Assembly (NCBI GenBank): GCA_041394245.1
Contig: JAWKIR010000002.1
Coordinates: forward strand, 124,001-188,000
Origin: Acidimicrobiales bacterium
Lineage (GTDB): Bacteria > Actinomycetota > Acidimicrobiia > Acidimicrobiales > Aldehydirespiratoraceae
Length of the DNA stretch: 64,000 nt
Direction of reading: 5' to 3'
Below are positions 63,851 through 64,000 of the stretch, piece by piece. The translations under genes were made by a program, and so were the position numbers. Numbering within the stretch: position 1 is the stretch's first letter; each line of letters begins with the position of its first letter. The notes under the pieces were generated by a model that did not search any database, had not been told where the DNA came from, and worked only from the letters and a program-made list of their open reading frames with translations.

Positions 63851-64000
63851 ATGACCGCCATGGAGGCCACGTCTTTGAAGTTCGCCAACGCCGCCCGGAG
63901 CCTCGGGCAGGCCGCGCGTCTTCGTGATCTGGTCGTGCCCGGGTTCCGCTCGCCGCCCGGCATCGAGGGGGTGTCGCGCACCTTGCGACGGCGGCGAGGC
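63851..64000 (+). CDS. Hypothetical protein, 5' part (runs off window)
   Basis: The first 50 residues are visible: basic and Leu/Val-rich, starting MTAMEATSLKFANAARSLGQ and continuing with VVPGFRSPPGIEGVSRTLRR. The 'PgFRSPP...g..Rt.RRR' string occurs at the start of an uncharacterised actinobacterial family, but I cannot name it. The start may be the ATG at 63851 or the one at 63860 in the same frame. Confidence 0.6.
   Translation, partial: MTAMEATSLKFANAARSLGQAARLRDLVVPGFRSPPGIEGVSRTLRRRRG

Overview
This window comes from a high-GC actinobacterium (about 70% GC by eye), probably of the class Acidimicrobiia (Ilumatobacter-like; this placement is inference). The markers are actinobacterial: a resuscitation-promoting-factor-like protein, the order tRNA-Gln, glmU-like, prs, rplY, pth, mfd, surA-like, mazG, eno, ftsB-like, later DUF501 and ppx, and two tiny basic ribosomal proteins (bL37 and bS22) that are too short for ordinary gene calling. 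No rRNA, insertion sequence, prophage or CRISPR array was seen, and no stretch over 300 bases lacks a gene.

Layout. 1-7.3 kb: the 5' part of an M1 aminopeptidase, a 45-residue small gene, a PfkB kinase, a frameshifted TetR gene behind a Fur/Zur-like box, a di-iron ferritin-like protein, an ECH1-like dienoyl-CoA isomerase, a hypothetical protein, a 2-hydroxyacid dehydrogenase and upp. 7.3-18.0 kb: an M16 peptidase lipoprotein, adenosine deaminase, a GNAT, a PhyH dioxygenase and a complete BmpA-type nucleoside ABC importer. With upp and the PfkB kinase this looks like a nucleoside uptake and salvage island. 18.2-23.6 kb: a QNG1 queuosine-salvage glycosylase, an ABM protein, a two-subunit ADP-forming acyl-CoA synthetase, a membrane protein, an enoyl-CoA hydratase and a DCC-family protein. 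23.7-38.7 kb: bL37, a PHP phosphoesterase, ychF, an acyl-ACP desaturase, DUF192, rsmI, rmuC, metG, tatD, an Rpf-like protein, rsmA, an MBL hydrolase, ispE, bS22, and a secreted FN3-like protein with an ECF sigma factor and its membrane partner. 38.7-50 kb: the housekeeping block, whose glmU-like gene looks catalytically dead. 50-64 kb: a DrrAB-type ABC exporter, an Lrp regulator, molybdenum-hydroxylase accessory genes (split xdhC, mocA, coxG) without the enzyme itself, HlyIII, DUF501, ppx/gppA, a GNAT, an acyl-CoA synthetase with enoyl-CoA hydratase, an MFS exporter and a Cas4/RecB-like nuclease.

Expression architecture. Most genes that begin a transcription unit have a TAnnnT hexamer ending 5-10 bases before the start codon and no ribosome binding site, which is the signature of leaderless transcription. 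In four places the stop codon of the upstream gene is the first half of that hexamer, and in one divergent pair two such hexamers share their TA. Genes inside operons are instead joined by ATGA, GTGA or TGATG overlaps.

Limits: identities come from reading motifs without database searches. Promoters, operators and hairpins are sequence inferences.
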